Source: JANMZO01 sp963763135 | GTDB lineage: Bacteria; Actinomycetota; Acidimicrobiia; Acidimicrobiales; JANYDT01 | Direction: 5' to 3' | NCBI GenBank assembly: GCA_963763135.1 | Contig: CAVXNJ010000012.1 | Location: 124,001-188,000 of the forward strand | Length of the DNA: 64,000 bases | In this document: one piece after another, positions 8,660-17,809 of the stretch | How positions within the stretch are numbered: the first letter of the stretch is position 1 | How the letters are laid out: each line of letters opens with the position of its first letter | Notes under the pieces: model-generated | What the model was told of the DNA's origin: nothing | The model's input: the letters and a program-made list of their open reading frames with translations, nothing else | Database searches by the model: none | Position numbers and translations under genes: made by a program

Positions 8660-9655
8660 TCAGACGTTTATCTCGTTTACGACGCGATCGCTGAACGCCG
8701 CGGCCTCGGAGATGGTCTTCGCCAATTCGCGGGCCACGACCGCCTGCTCCTCGACCGCGGCAGCGATCGAACCCTGGTATTCCGATACCTGTTCGACCGT
8801 GACGGCAAAGGAATCGGTTGCGTTGCGGACCAGTTCCACCGCGCGCTGGATCGTTTCCACCTGGCGAGCGATACGTTCGGTGGCTGACGCCGTGTTCGAT
8901 GCGAGTTCTTTCACTTCCTTGGCTACCACCGCGAAACCGAGTCCCGCTTCCCCGGCTCGGGCCGCTTCGATCGTCGCATTCAGGGCCAGAAGATGCGTCT
9001 GGTCAGCGATCGTGTCGATGAGCTGGGTGATCGAGGTGATCTCATTGGCCGAGCTGGCCAGCCCGCTGACCAGGTCCTGGGTTTCGGTCACCGCCCGGGT
9101 GCTTTCCGTGGCCAAACCGACCGCACCGGAACTGCTACGGGAGATCTCCTCGATCGAAGCGCCCAACTCCTCGACGGTGGTCGCGGCATTCTGCCAACGC
9201 TCCGAGAGGTGTGACACCGCGTTGACCGTTTGTTTCAACTGCGAAACGTCTTCCCAGGCAACTATGTAGCCGATGCGGCCTTCGGGTGTCGTGAGCGCAT
9301 TGATCTGCGTGGATAGTGTCACGGACCCGAAGCTGAACACTGCTTCATGCGGAAGCGCGTTCGGCGCATGGAGGATACGTTCGACCCGGGACGGATCGCG
9401 ATGAAAACGGTGTATTGAACCGTTGAGGATGTCGTCGATGCCCATCTTGAAGCAGGCTCGAACCTCGGGTTCGATGAGGCGCATGGTCTCCATCGCCTTC
9501 GCATTAGCGAAGACGAGTTCCAACTCAAGCGAAGCGACGAACACGTTCGACCGCAGACTGTTCAACACGGGCGCGGAAGAAAAGAGATATTCGCCGAGAA
9601 CGTCCGCGCGCCCTTCCGAAGCGCGGGAACGGGTAAGTAGCCATGCCATGTTCAT
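8660..9655 (-). CDS. Soluble PAS-domain methyl-accepting chemotaxis-type protein
   Basis: Chemoreceptor-like signalling protein of about 331 residues with no transmembrane segment and no HAMP domain. The first part (about residues 20-140) looks like a PAS fold ending in GYIVAWEDVS. The second is an MCP signalling domain with the conserved hairpin tip containing IADQTHLLALNATIEAARAGE and GFAVVAKEVKELA. Soluble receptors of this kind usually sense a cytoplasmic or diffusible cue. No che genes are in the window. Possible starts are ATG 9655 and ATG 9649. A DosR-like palindrome lies about 42 bp upstream, which would suggest hypoxia or redox control. Confidence 0.85.
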   Translation of the reverse strand: MNMAWLLTRSRASEGRADVLGEYLFSSAPVLNSLRSNVFVASLELELVFANAKAMETMRLIEPEVRACFKMGIDDILNGSIHRFHRDPSRVERILHAPNALPHEAVFSFGSVTLSTQINALTTPEGRIGYIVAWEDVSQLKQTVNAVSHLSERWQNAATTVEELGASIEEISRSSSGAVGLATESTRAVTETQDLVSGLASSANEITSITQLIDTIADQTHLLALNATIEAARAGEAGLGFAVVAKEVKELASNTASATERIARQVETIQRAVELVRNATDSFAVTVEQVSEYQGSIAAAVEEQAVVARELAKTISEAAAFSDRVVNEINV

Positions 9656-9696
9656 GCTGTTCGGCTGCCCGATCTCGAACTTGACCGGTCGAGGTC

Positions 9697-9710
9697 GGGA
9701 CTTTAGTCCT
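9697..9710. promoter_or_regulatory. DosR-like palindromic box
   Basis: GGGACTTTAGTCCT is a near-perfect palindrome. With flanking bases it matches 17 of 20 positions of the mycobacterial DosR consensus TTSGGGACTWWAGTCCCSAA (consensus from memory). It lies in the divergent promoter region between the PAS chemoreceptor (minus strand) and the beta-oxidation gene (plus strand), much nearer the former. Confidence 0.6.
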
Positions 9711-9872
9711 GATCTATTTGAACCACTTCGGATCACCCGTTTTGCGCCGGATTCATCGCCCAATCGGCGGCCCGGCCCATCTCCGACCCCCGGCGGAAGG
9801 GCGGGCCGGTTGGCAAGAACGTCGCCTAATCCGATTCAATGGGCTCTTCACTTAGCTTTAGGAGCAGCCTCA

Positions 9873-11949
9873 ATGGCACAAATCAACGAAGTCACCGACC
9901 TCACGAACGACGGCGACGTCGCGATCATCACGCTGAATTCGCCACCCGTGAATGCCCTCAGCTCCAAGGTACGCGACGGTCTCTACTACGCCTTCGAAGC
10001 CGCCCGGGCCGATGCGAGCGTCAAGGCGATCGTGCTGATCTGTGCCGGTCGAACGTTCATTGCGGGTGCTGACATCACCGAGTTCGGCGGTGCGGCGTCC
10101 ACGGCGAAGGGCCTGCACGAGGTCCAGGCCATGATGGAAGACTCCGACAAGCCGGTGATCGCGGCCATCCACGGCACCGCCCTCGGCGGTGGTCTTGAAG
10201 TCGCCCTCTGCGCCCACTACCGCATTGCCGTACCCAGTGCCAAGTGCGGCCTGCCGGAAGTCAACCTCGGCCTCCTCCCCGGTGCCGGTGGAACGCAGCG
10301 CCTCCCCCGCATCGTCGGTCCGGAGAAGGCCATGGAGATGATGACGGCCGGCACGCACGTGCCCGCCGCTCAGTGCCTGGAGATGGGCCTCGTCGACGAG
10401 CTCGCCACTGAGGGATCGCTTCTCGCCGACGCGACCGCGTACGCGCGAAAGATCGTGGCCGAGAACCGTCCGCTCAAGAAGGTCCGCGAGAACAACGAGA
10501 AGGTCGAGTCGGCCAAGGGCAACACGGCGGTGTTCGACGCGTTCCGCAAGGCCAACGCCAAGAAGTTCCGCGGCTTCAAGGCTCCGGAAAGCATCATCCA
10601 GACCGTTGAGGCCTCCGTGAACCTTCCCTTCGACGAGGGCATGGCCGTCGAGCGCAAGCTGTTCACCGAGTTCGGTGACCGGCGCGCAGTCAGCTGCGCA
10701 GCGCTACGTGTTCTTCGCCGAGCGCGAAGTGTGGAAGATCCCGGACGTCCCGGCCGATACCCCCGTCATTCCTGTGGCAACGGTCGGCGTCATCGGTGCC
10801 GGAACCATGGGTGGCGGCATCACGATGAACTTCGTCAACGCCGGCATCCCGGTCACGATCATCGAAACATCACAGGCCGCGCTCGACCGCGGGCTCGGCG
10901 TGGTGCGCGCCAACTACGAGCGCAGCGCCAAGAACGGCCGCTTCCCGCTCGAAGACGTCGATCGCCGCATGGGCATGATCACGCCGTCGCTCGACTACAA
11001 CGACCTCGCCACCGTGGACCTCGTTATCGAAGCGGTCTTCGAGCGGATGGACATCAAGAAGGACATCTTCGGCAAGCTCGACGCGATCTGCAAGCCGGGT
11101 GCCATCCTCGCAACGAATACAAGCGCTCTGAACATCGACGAGATTGCCTCGGCGACGACGCGGCCCGAGTCAGTCATCGGCATGCACTTCTTCTCGCCGG
11201 CCAACGTGATGAAGCTCGTCGAGGTCGTGCGGGCCGACCACACGTCGCTGCCCGTCATCAACACCGCGATGCAGATCTCGAAGAAGATCGGCAAGATCGC
11301 CGCCCTCGTTGGCGTGTGCCCCGGCTTCGTCGGCAACCGCATGCTGTTCCAGCGGGGCCAGCAGGCCCAGGCCCTTCTCGACGAAGGCGCCATGCCGTGG
11401 GACGTCGACCGGGCGCTCTACGACTTCGGCTTCGCGATGGGTCCGTTCCAGATGAGTGACCTCGCCGGTCTCGACATCGGTTGGGTCAAGGAGAACTCGA
11501 AGGGTGAGACAATCCGCGATCGCCTGTGCGAGCTCGACCGCCGCGGCCAGAAGAACGGCGCCGGCTACTACGACTACGACGCCAACCGGAACCCGACACC
11601 TTCGCCCATCACCGAGGGCATCATCAAGGAGTTCGCAGCCAAGAGCGGCAAGCCGGCCAAGACGTTCACGCAGGACGAGATCGTCGAGCGTCTCATCCTT
11701 CCGATGATCAACGAGGGCGCCAAGATCCTCGAAGAGAAGAAGGCCATCCGGGCGTCCGACATCGACATCATCTGGATCAACGGGTACAACTGGCCCGTCT
11801 ACCGCGGCGGACCGATGTTCTACGCGAACCAGATGGGCCTCGACAAGGTACTCGCCCGCCTGAAGGAACTCGAAGCCGAGCAGGGCCCGCAGTGGAAGCC
11901 CGCTGCGCTGATCGAGCAGCTCGTCGCCGAGGGCAAGAGCTTCAAGTAG
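9873..11949 (+). CDS. Bifunctional enoyl-CoA hydratase/3-hydroxyacyl-CoA dehydrogenase, one-base frameshift
   Basis: FadJ/FadB-type beta-oxidation enzyme. The N-terminal half (about residues 1-260) is a crotonase fold with the oxyanion segment HGTALGGGLEVAL and GLLPGAGGTQRLPR. The second half is 3-hydroxyacyl-CoA dehydrogenase with the NAD motif GVIGAGTMGGG and a tandem C-terminal domain ending near 11949. The frame changes at 10674-10675 where TTCGGTG should be TTCGTG. Removing one G gives one continuous protein of 691 residues, the usual length, with a normal linker across the join. The start ATG 9873 has AGGAG eight bases upstream. The gene is probably intact in the organism. No thiolase partner is adjacent. 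Confidence 0.9.
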
Positions 11950-11990
11950 CCGGTCTTCAGGTAACGCGCTTCACCGCAACAAACCGATAG

Positions 11991-12025
11991 GTTGGTTTTC
12001 GGCCCACTCCGGGTCGAAAACCAAC
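11991..12025 (+). terminator. Stem-loop after the beta-oxidation gene
   Basis: Perfect 11-bp inverted repeat (11991-12001 with 12015-12025, GTTGGTTTTCG arm) with a 13-nt loop, 41 bp after the stop of the beta-oxidation gene. It is followed by a modestly T-rich stretch. It also lies just upstream of the sigma promoter, so an operator role cannot be excluded. Confidence 0.6.
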
Positions 12026-12040
12026 TTGTTGGATGTTTCT

Positions 12041-12067
12041 TCATCCAAGGTCGAGTTGGTCACGAAC
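12041..12067 (+). promoter_or_regulatory. Putative SigK-type ECF promoter of the sigma gene
   Basis: TCATCC (12041-12046), a 15-nt spacer and ACGAAC (12062-12067). The same pair at identical spacing precedes the fasciclin gene at 15506-15532. It resembles the mycobacterial SigK consensus CCATCC/CCGAAT (from memory). The -10 element ends only 7 nt before the ATG at 12075, so the transcript may be leaderless. Confidence 0.55.
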
Positions 12068-12074
12068 CAATGAC

Positions 12075-12710
12075 ATGGACCGAATGGACCTGACACCGCC
12101 CGCTGCCGAGAATCCGCCCGACGATGCGGCACTCATGGCGGCTGTCGCCGGCCGGAACGAGGCGGCGCTGCAGGAGATATACCGGCGATACGGCAATGTC
12201 GTGCTCGGTCTCGCGGCACGTATCCTGGGCGACACCGGGCTCGCTGAAGACGTCACCCAGGAAGTCTTCGTGCAACTGTGGCGTACCGCCGACCGCTACG
12301 ACGCCTCCCGGGGCAAGTTGCGCACCATGCTGCTGACCCAGACCCATGGCAAGTGCGTCGACGTCATCCGAAGCCGCAACGCCCGCTCGGCACGAGAAGA
12401 CCGCGTGCACTCGGGCGAACGTGACGCTGCGCCCGATGCGGTTGACGCCGAACTGATGGCGATCACCGAGACCGAGCTGATCCGCTCAGCCGTCGAGCGG
12501 CTTCCCACCGAGGAGCGCACTCCGATCGAGCTCGCCTATTTTGGCGGCAACACCTACCGACAGGTGGCCACCATCCTCGGTCTGCCCGAGGGCACGGTCA
12601 AAGCGCGCATACGATCCGGACTGCGTCGACTGCACGGACTGCTCTCGGCGAGCGATTGGCCTACGAACTCCTCAACTCCCCGAAAGGACAGCAAATGGAC
12701 CGCATCCTGA
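12075..12710 (+). CDS. sigK: ECF sigma factor, SigK-like
   Basis: ECF sigma-70 factor of 211 residues. Region 2 includes GDTGLAEDVTQEVFVQLWR and the RTMLLTQTHGKCVD segment; region 4 has LPTEERTPIELAYFGG followed by the PEGTVKARIRSGLRRL helix-turn-helix. These features are typical of the SigK/SigL-type subfamily of actinobacteria. The start ATG 12075 sits right after the putative promoter. Its 3' end overlaps the anti-sigma gene by 16 bp, which implies coupled translation. The SigK name rests on the neighbours (RskA-like, molybdopterin oxidoreductase, fasciclin) and the shared promoter motif, and is an inference. Confidence 0.8.
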   Translation: MDRMDLTPPAAENPPDDAALMAAVAGRNEAALQEIYRRYGNVVLGLAARILGDTGLAEDVTQEVFVQLWRTADRYDASRGKLRTMLLTQTHGKCVDVIRSRNARSAREDRVHSGERDAAPDAVDAELMAITETELIRSAVERLPTEERTPIELAYFGGNTYRQVATILGLPEGTVKARIRSGLRRLHGLLSASDWPTNSSTPRKDSKWTAS

Positions 12711-13552
12711 CCCATGACGAGGCTCAGGAACTGCTCGGTGCCTATGCCGTTCACGCCCTGGATCCGGACGAGAGTGTCCAGGTCGAAGCCCACCTCGCAA
12801 CGTGCGACGAATGTTCCGAGGAACTTGAGCACCTGTTCGAGGCGTCGGCCGCGCTCGGCATGACCGAGCTCGAAGCACCCAGCACCGATCTTTGGGATCG
12901 CATCAAGCTCGACGTACGCTTGCACGCCAACTCCACCGTTTCCACCTCGGAAGCGTCCACGGCGGGAGTAACTGAGGCAGCCGGGGTCACGTCGGCGGCT
13001 GGGGTCACGCCGGCGGGAGCCACGTCGGCGGGTACGCAGGCGGGCACGCAGCTTCCGAGCCCCCAGGTCGCCGAAGTGATTCGACTCGATGCCCAGCGTG
13101 AACATCGACGCGAGCGATCGTCTCGTTGGAAGATCGCCGCCGCGTCGGCCGCAGCAGCCGCGGCCATTGCCGTTCCGGCAACGCTGCTGGTCGGCAGCGG
13201 ATCACCGACGTCGATTGCCGCCCTCGCCAAAACCGCCGCGAAGCAGTCCGGCTCCCGCACGATCACCCTGAACGACGCAACGGGCCACCCGATGGCCCAG
13301 GCGGTCCTCACGGCTACCGGACAGGGCTATGTCCGAGATGCCAAGCTTCCGGAGCTGCCCGAAGGCCAGACCTACCAGCTGTGGTTCATCGACAACGGCG
13401 TGCCGGTTTCATCGGGTCTGCTCGGTCGTTCGCCCAAGGTGTCGGCTTTCGGAGCCCGCGTGGATGTCGACGCGATTGCGATTTCGGTCGAACCGGCCAG
13501 CGGCTCGGTTGCGCCGAGCACGACGCCGATCGCGGTTGGCGAGCTTTCGTAA
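12695..13552 (+). CDS. rskA: RskA-like membrane anti-sigma factor
   Basis: Anti-sigma factor of 285 residues. The N-terminal zinc-binding domain carries HLATCDEC near residue 40. A low-complexity linker with repeated A-G-V-T units (about residues 90-120) precedes one transmembrane helix (about residues 150-172, alanine-rich), and the extracytoplasmic C-terminal domain has the RskA signature YQLWFIDNG. The ATG at 12695 has AAGGA seven bases upstream and overlaps the sigma gene. In Mycobacterium, RskA is released by regulated proteolysis under reducing conditions; whether that holds here is inference. A strong 16-bp stem-loop follows the stop. Confidence 0.85.
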   Translation: MDRILTHDEAQELLGAYAVHALDPDESVQVEAHLATCDECSEELEHLFEASAALGMTELEAPSTDLWDRIKLDVRLHANSTVSTSEASTAGVTEAAGVTSAAGVTPAGATSAGTQAGTQLPSPQVAEVIRLDAQREHRRERSSRWKIAAASAAAAAAIAVPATLLVGSGSPTSIAALAKTAAKQSGSRTITLNDATGHPMAQAVLTATGQGYVRDAKLPELPEGQTYQLWFIDNGVPVSSGLLGRSPKVSAFGARVDVDAIAISVEPASGSVAPSTTPIAVGELS

Positions 13553-13576
13553 CTCCGAACCCGCCTTGCTGATCGC

Positions 13577-13613
13577 ATGAGCGTCGGGTCGATTCGGTCG
13601 ACCCGACGCTCAT
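13577..13613 (+). terminator. Perfect 16-bp stem-loop
   Basis: Perfect inverted repeat 13577-13592 / 13598-13613 with a 5-nt loop, 24 bp after the anti-sigma stop. It lacks a clear T-run, as is common for terminator-like hairpins in high-GC actinobacteria. It probably separates the sigma/anti-sigma operon from the molybdopterin gene. Confidence 0.7.
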
Positions 13614-13635
13614 CGTTGCACGCCTCTCGAGAGCC

Positions 13636-15327
13636 GTGTCTTTTGGACAGAGCGGGATGTGGCATCCAGGGCCACCACCGCGACGAACAGTTCGCGTGAA
13701 CGCTCTCGACGAACCCGTAACCTCCGCACCGCACACGCCCAAGATGTTGGGCAGCCTGGCCGGGCTCGTGGCCGCCGCTGCAGGCCTCGCGGCCGGCGAG
13801 CTGCTCAGCGGCTTCTTCAACGACCTGGCTTCGCCGATCATCGGTGTCGGTAATCGCATCGTTGACCTGGTTCCGGTGCCGGTCAAGGACTTCGCGATTT
13901 CCACGTTCGGCACGCACGACAAGCAGGCGTTGCTGATCGGCATCGGCGTGACCATCGCAATCGCCGCGCTGGTCATCGGGGCCTTTGCCACCCGTTGGTT
14001 GTGGATCGGCATCGTGGGCATTGCGCTGTTCGGGTTCGTCGGCGCGGTGGCGGCCGTGACCGGACGAACCGGAACGGTCAGCGACGCGCTGCCGTCTCTG
14101 CTCGCTGGAATCGTTGGAGCCGCGGTGATCACCTTGCTGCTTCGGCGCCCCACCAGGAACGCGACGACACCGGTCGCGAGAACCGATGAAGACGTGGTGC
14201 GCCTGGCCATGGGACGCGAGGTCGTTGCCCCTAGCGTCCCCTCGAGTGTTGCACCGGCCTTGAGCCGGCGTAGCTTCCTCGCGTTGGCTGGAGGACTGGC
14301 CGTGGCAGCAGGCGTGGCGGGCACCGTCGGCCGCAAGCTGCAGTCTTCGACCGAAGCTGTCGCGCAGCGAGCCAAGCTTCTGCTTCCGAAAGCCCGCAAA
14401 CCTCTCGCTGCTATACCCGCCGCCACGGGTGTCGCCGAACTGGCCGCGGTCACGCCGTTCATCACCCCGAACAAAGACTTCTACCGGATCGACACTGCAC
14501 TGGTGGTTCCGAAAGTCGATGTCGATTCGTGGAAGCTGACGATCGACGGCATGGTTGACAGGGAAGTTTCCTATAGCTATGAAGACTTACTAAAGCGCGA
14601 ACTCGTCGAACGCGACATCACGCTCACCTGCGTGTCCAACGAAGTCGGTGGCATCCTGATGGGCAACGCCCGCTGGCTCGGCATTCCATTGAAGGAACTT
14701 CTCGACGAAGCAGGAGTCAAGGACGGCGCTACGCAGATCGTCGGCCACAGCGTCGATGGATGGACATCGGGGTTTCCGACGGCGGTGCTCGATCAAGGCA
14801 AGGAAGCATTTCTGGCCATCGGTATGAACGGGGAGCCCCTGCCGTTCCAGCACGGGTTCCCGGCTCGACTAGTGGTGCCTGGCCTGTACGGCTACGTGTC
14901 AGCGACCAAATGGCTCACCCGCATTCAGATGACGACCCTCGAAAAGGTCGATGCGTATTGGGTGCCCCGTGGCTACGCGAAGGAAGCGCCCATCAAGCTT
15001 GCCTCTCGTATCGACGTGCCTCGAGGTCTTTCGACGGTCCCGGCCGGGCCGACGGCCATCGCCGGGATCGCCTGGGCCCAGACCACCGGCATCGCCAAGG
15101 TCGAGGTGAAGATCGACGAAGGCGAATGGCAGGAAGCCGAGTTGGCCGATGAGCAATCCATCAACACCTGGCGGCAGTGGAAGCTCCGCTGGGACGCCAC
15201 GACGGGCCAGCACCAGATCACGGTCCGCGCCACCGACAACAACGGCAAGCTGCAGATCGAGAAGCGGACCGCTCCCCTCCCCAACGGCGCCACCGGCTGG
15301 CACCAGACCGTGGTCTTCGTCAGCTGA
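13636..15327 (+). CDS. Membrane-anchored molybdopterin-dependent oxidoreductase (sulfite oxidase-like)
   Basis: Protein of about 563 residues. The N-terminal 200 residues contain several hydrophobic helices, and an RRSFLALAGGL segment near residue 213 resembles a twin-arginine signal. The rest is a sulfite-oxidase-type molybdopterin domain (about residues 280-440), with the conserved cysteine in LTCVSNEVGG that would ligate molybdenum, followed by an Ig-like dimerisation domain. The active site probably faces outside. Substrate unknown. The GTG start at 13636 is uncertain; GTG 13696 is an alternative. Homologues of this architecture occur near sigK/fasciclin loci in other actinobacteria (recollection). 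Confidence 0.85.
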   Translation: MSFGQSGMWHPGPPPRRTVRVNALDEPVTSAPHTPKMLGSLAGLVAAAAGLAAGELLSGFFNDLASPIIGVGNRIVDLVPVPVKDFAISTFGTHDKQALLIGIGVTIAIAALVIGAFATRWLWIGIVGIALFGFVGAVAAVTGRTGTVSDALPSLLAGIVGAAVITLLLRRPTRNATTPVARTDEDVVRLAMGREVVAPSVPSSVAPALSRRSFLALAGGLAVAAGVAGTVGRKLQSSTEAVAQRAKLLLPKARKPLAAIPAATGVAELAAVTPFITPNKDFYRIDTALVVPKVDVDSWKLTIDGMVDREVSYSYEDLLKRELVERDITLTCVSNEVGGILMGNARWLGIPLKELLDEAGVKDGATQIVGHSVDGWTSGFPTAVLDQGKEAFLAIGMNGEPLPFQHGFPARLVVPGLYGYVSATKWLTRIQMTTLEKVDAYWVPRGYAKEAPIKLASRIDVPRGLSTVPAGPTAIAGIAWAQTTGIAKVEVKIDEGEWQEAELADEQSINTWRQWKLRWDATTGQHQITVRATDNNGKLQIEKRTAPLPNGATGWHQTVVFVS

Positions 15328-15337
15328 GGAGTCCCCA

Positions 15338-15457
15338 GTCGACGAACATGTAGCCAAAGAAGCCACACGACAACACCTACGGCCACATGAACACAGCGGT
15401 CGACGAACATGTAGCCGAAGAAGCCACACGACAACACCTACGGCCACATGAACAGCA
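15338..15457. repeat. Two copies of a 61-bp hairpin repeat
   Basis: Two tandem units starting at 15338 and 15399, period 61 bp, nearly identical. Each has imperfect inverted arms around CATGTAGCC and GGCCACATG. The reverse complement aligns along most of its length with the seven-copy array at 39781-40202, so both belong to one repeat family. The array lies between the molybdopterin gene stop and the fasciclin promoter. Confidence 0.9.
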
Positions 15458-15505
15458 TTGTTATGTGCACAGATGATTGGTGAAATCAGTTCTCGGTAAA
15501 CATTT

Positions 15506-15532
15506 TCATCCAGACTGATAACGATTCCGAAC
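15506..15532 (+). promoter_or_regulatory. Putative SigK-type promoter of the fasciclin gene
   Basis: TCATCC (15506-15511), 15-nt spacer, CCGAAC (15527-15532), 53 bp before the start codon. Elements and spacing match those before the sigK-like gene at 12041-12067. This suggests that the local ECF sigma drives both. Confidence 0.6.
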
Positions 15533-15585
15533 CATGCACATCCCGAGCGTCGCCACGCCGCTCCCTTCCCCCAAAGGAACCCCAG

Positions 15586-16686
15586 ATGTCATCTCGTACT
15601 CGTACCGCCGCTGCCGGTCTGGTTATCGCCACCGTCCTTGGAACCGGCTGGTCCGGCGCAACCGCCGCCACAACCAAGAAGCCCGTCGTCCCGGTTGCGT
15701 CTTCGGCCGACGCCAAGAAGGCCGGTATTCCGGCCACGGGCAAAGGCAGCCTCAAAGGCATGGCGCAGGACCCAGCGGCCACAGCGGCGTCGAACAACCC
15801 TCAGCTCACCACGCTCGTTGCGGCGGTCAAGGCCGCAGGTCTGGTTGACACGCTGAACGGACCCGGTCCGTTCACGATCTTCGCCCCGGCCAACAGTGCG
15901 TTCGCCAAACTGCCCGCCGGTACGGTTGACACGCTGGTGAAGCCGGAGAACAAGGCGACCCTCACCTCGATCCTCACTTACCACGTGGTGGCTGGCAAGA
16001 AGTTGTCGAGCAAGGACCTCGCCAAGATGCCGTCGCTTACAACCGTCAACGGTCAGAAGCTCGCCGTAAAGGTCAGCGGCAAGAACATCACGGTGAACGG
16101 TTCGACCAAGGTGGTTCTCGCCGATGTGCAGGTCGCCAACGGCACCGTCTTCATCATCGACAGCGTGCTCATGCCCGCCGCAGCAACGTCGGCAATGCCG
16201 ATGGCCACGGAAGAAGCAGCGGCGAAGGTCGGCGTTCCAGCCACCGGCGCCGGAAGCCTGAAGGGCATGGCTCAGGATCCAGCGGCGACCGCCGCTTCGA
16301 ACAACCCGGCACTCACCACGTTGGTCGCTGCCGTGAAGGCGGCCGGCCTTGTTGACACGCTGAATGGCCCCGGACCGTTCACGATCTTCGCTCCGATCAA
16401 CAGCGCCTTCGACAAACTGCCGGCTGGAACCGTTGAGTCGCTCGTGAAGCCGGAGAACAAGGCCACGCTGACCGGCATCCTCACGTACCACGTGATCGGC
16501 GGAAAGAAGCTCTCCAGCGCCGACCTGCTCAAGGGCGGGACGTTCACCACCGTCAACGGCGGCACGCTCAAGATCACCGGTTCGGGATCGAACCTCACCA
16601 TCAACGGCAAGGCCATGACCGTCCTCGCCGATGTCCAGGTCGCCAACGGCACCGTGCACCTCATCGACTCGGTCCTTATGCCGTAA
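15586..16686 (+). CDS. Secreted protein with two fasciclin (FAS1) domains
   Basis: Exported protein of 366 residues. It has a signal peptide (about residues 1-28, cleavage after an ATA-type site), then two FAS1 domains (about residues 60-200 and 225-366). The domains are close copies: both contain DPAATAASNNP, LVDTLNGPGPFTIFAP and an LADVQVANGTV segment. FAS1 domains mediate adhesion or protein contacts; the mycobacterial counterparts MPT70/MPT83 are SigK-controlled. AAAGGA precedes the ATG. The near-identity of the two halves points to a recent duplication or ongoing gene conversion. Confidence 0.92.
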   Translation: MSSRTRTAAAGLVIATVLGTGWSGATAATTKKPVVPVASSADAKKAGIPATGKGSLKGMAQDPAATAASNNPQLTTLVAAVKAAGLVDTLNGPGPFTIFAPANSAFAKLPAGTVDTLVKPENKATLTSILTYHVVAGKKLSSKDLAKMPSLTTVNGQKLAVKVSGKNITVNGSTKVVLADVQVANGTVFIIDSVLMPAAATSAMPMATEEAAAKVGVPATGAGSLKGMAQDPAATAASNNPALTTLVAAVKAAGLVDTLNGPGPFTIFAPINSAFDKLPAGTVESLVKPENKATLTGILTYHVIGGKKLSSADLLKGGTFTTVNGGTLKITGSGSNLTINGKAMTVLADVQVANGTVHLIDSVLMP

Positions 16687-16746
16687 CGGCTGACCGGGGA
16701 ATCCCGGGACTACCCCTCAGGAAACAAGCTCAGCTCTCCCCAGAAC

Positions 16747-16782
16747 AACGAGGGTGCCTTCGATCTCGGAGGCACCCTCGTT
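16747..16782 (+). terminator. 13-bp stem-loop terminator
   Basis: Perfect inverted repeat 16747-16759 / 16770-16782 (AACGAGGGTGCCT arm) with a 10-nt loop, followed by TGTAT, 60 bp after the fasciclin stop. It is a good intrinsic terminator and ends before the AT-rich promoter region of the next operon. Confidence 0.8.
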
Positions 16783-16864
16783 TGTATCATATGCACACAT
16801 AGCTATTGCTGGAACGGGTGAAATTGCACCCCGCTTCGGCTTCCCATCCGGCATTCTGGTGACC

Positions 16865-17809
16865 ATGATCGCCGTTGCGGGGCTCACAAAATCCTTCACA
16901 TCCGGCCGTGGTTCTCGCCGGAAGTCCCTTGAAGCTGTGAGGAACATTTCGTTCGACATCGGTGCCGGCGAGCGAGTCGCCTATATCGGACCGAACGGGG
17001 CTGGCAAGTCGACGTCGATCAAGATCCTCACCGGGATCCTTCATCCGACCGGCGGCGCAGCGACAGTACTGGGCTTCGTGCCGTGGGAGCAGCGACGCCA
17101 GTTGGCATCGAGGATCGGCACCCTCTTCGGGCAACGATCCATGCTGTGGACGGAACTCACTCCACTCGCCAGCTACCGAATGCTGGCCGCCATCTACGAC
17201 CTGTCGGCCGCTCAGGAACGGCAGCGGATCGCCGAGTTGACCGAACTGCTTGATGCGACGGAACTCCTCGAGGTCCCGGTGCGAAGCCTGTCGCTCGGCC
17301 AGCGCATGCGATGTGAACTCGCCGCGTGCATGCTGCACCAACCCGAGATCCTCTTCCTCGACGAACCCACTATCGGGCTCGACCTCCTCGCCAAGCAACG
17401 ATTCCGTGAGCTTCTGCTGCGCGTCAACGCCGAGCAGGGCACCACGATCTTCCTCACGTCCCACGACGTGGCCGATATCGAGCACGTCGCCGAACGGGCC
17501 ATCGTGATCAACCACGGCGAGGTGATCTACGACGACGAGGTCGCCGCGATGCGCCGCAGTCTGCTTTCCTCCAAGGTGGTCGACGTCGCCCTGACCGCGC
17601 CAATAAAGCCGATCGATCTTCCCGGGGTCCGGATAATCGACCACACCGACACGGCCATGAAGCTGTCGGTCGACACATCAGCGACGTCAGTACGCGACGT
17701 TCTCGATGTGCTTCTCGCAGGACCCGAAGTCTCCGATATCACCGTCGTCGACCCGCCCCTCGAACAGGTGATCGCGGAAATCTACGAACTCCCCAGGTCC
17801 CGCGCATGA
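16865..17809 (+). CDS. ABC-2 transporter ATP-binding protein (COG4586 type)
   Basis: ATPase subunit of an ABC-2 type exporter, 314 residues. Walker A is GPNGAGKST near residue 45, the signature is LSLGQRMR, and Walker B is ILFLDEPTIGLD, followed by the switch histidine in TSHD. The C-terminal extension (about residues 235-314) is typical of the COG4586 group that pairs with COG4587 and COG3694 permeases, both of which follow here. ATG 16865 starts just before the core; GTG 16859 is also possible. Its stop overlaps the next start (ATGA). Substrate unknown. Confidence 0.9.
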   Translation: MIAVAGLTKSFTSGRGSRRKSLEAVRNISFDIGAGERVAYIGPNGAGKSTSIKILTGILHPTGGAATVLGFVPWEQRRQLASRIGTLFGQRSMLWTELTPLASYRMLAAIYDLSAAQERQRIAELTELLDATELLEVPVRSLSLGQRMRCELAACMLHQPEILFLDEPTIGLDLLAKQRFRELLLRVNAEQGTTIFLTSHDVADIEHVAERAIVINHGEVIYDDEVAAMRRSLLSSKVVDVALTAPIKPIDLPGVRIIDHTDTAMKLSVDTSATSVRDVLDVLLAGPEVSDITVVDPPLEQVIAEIYELPRSRA

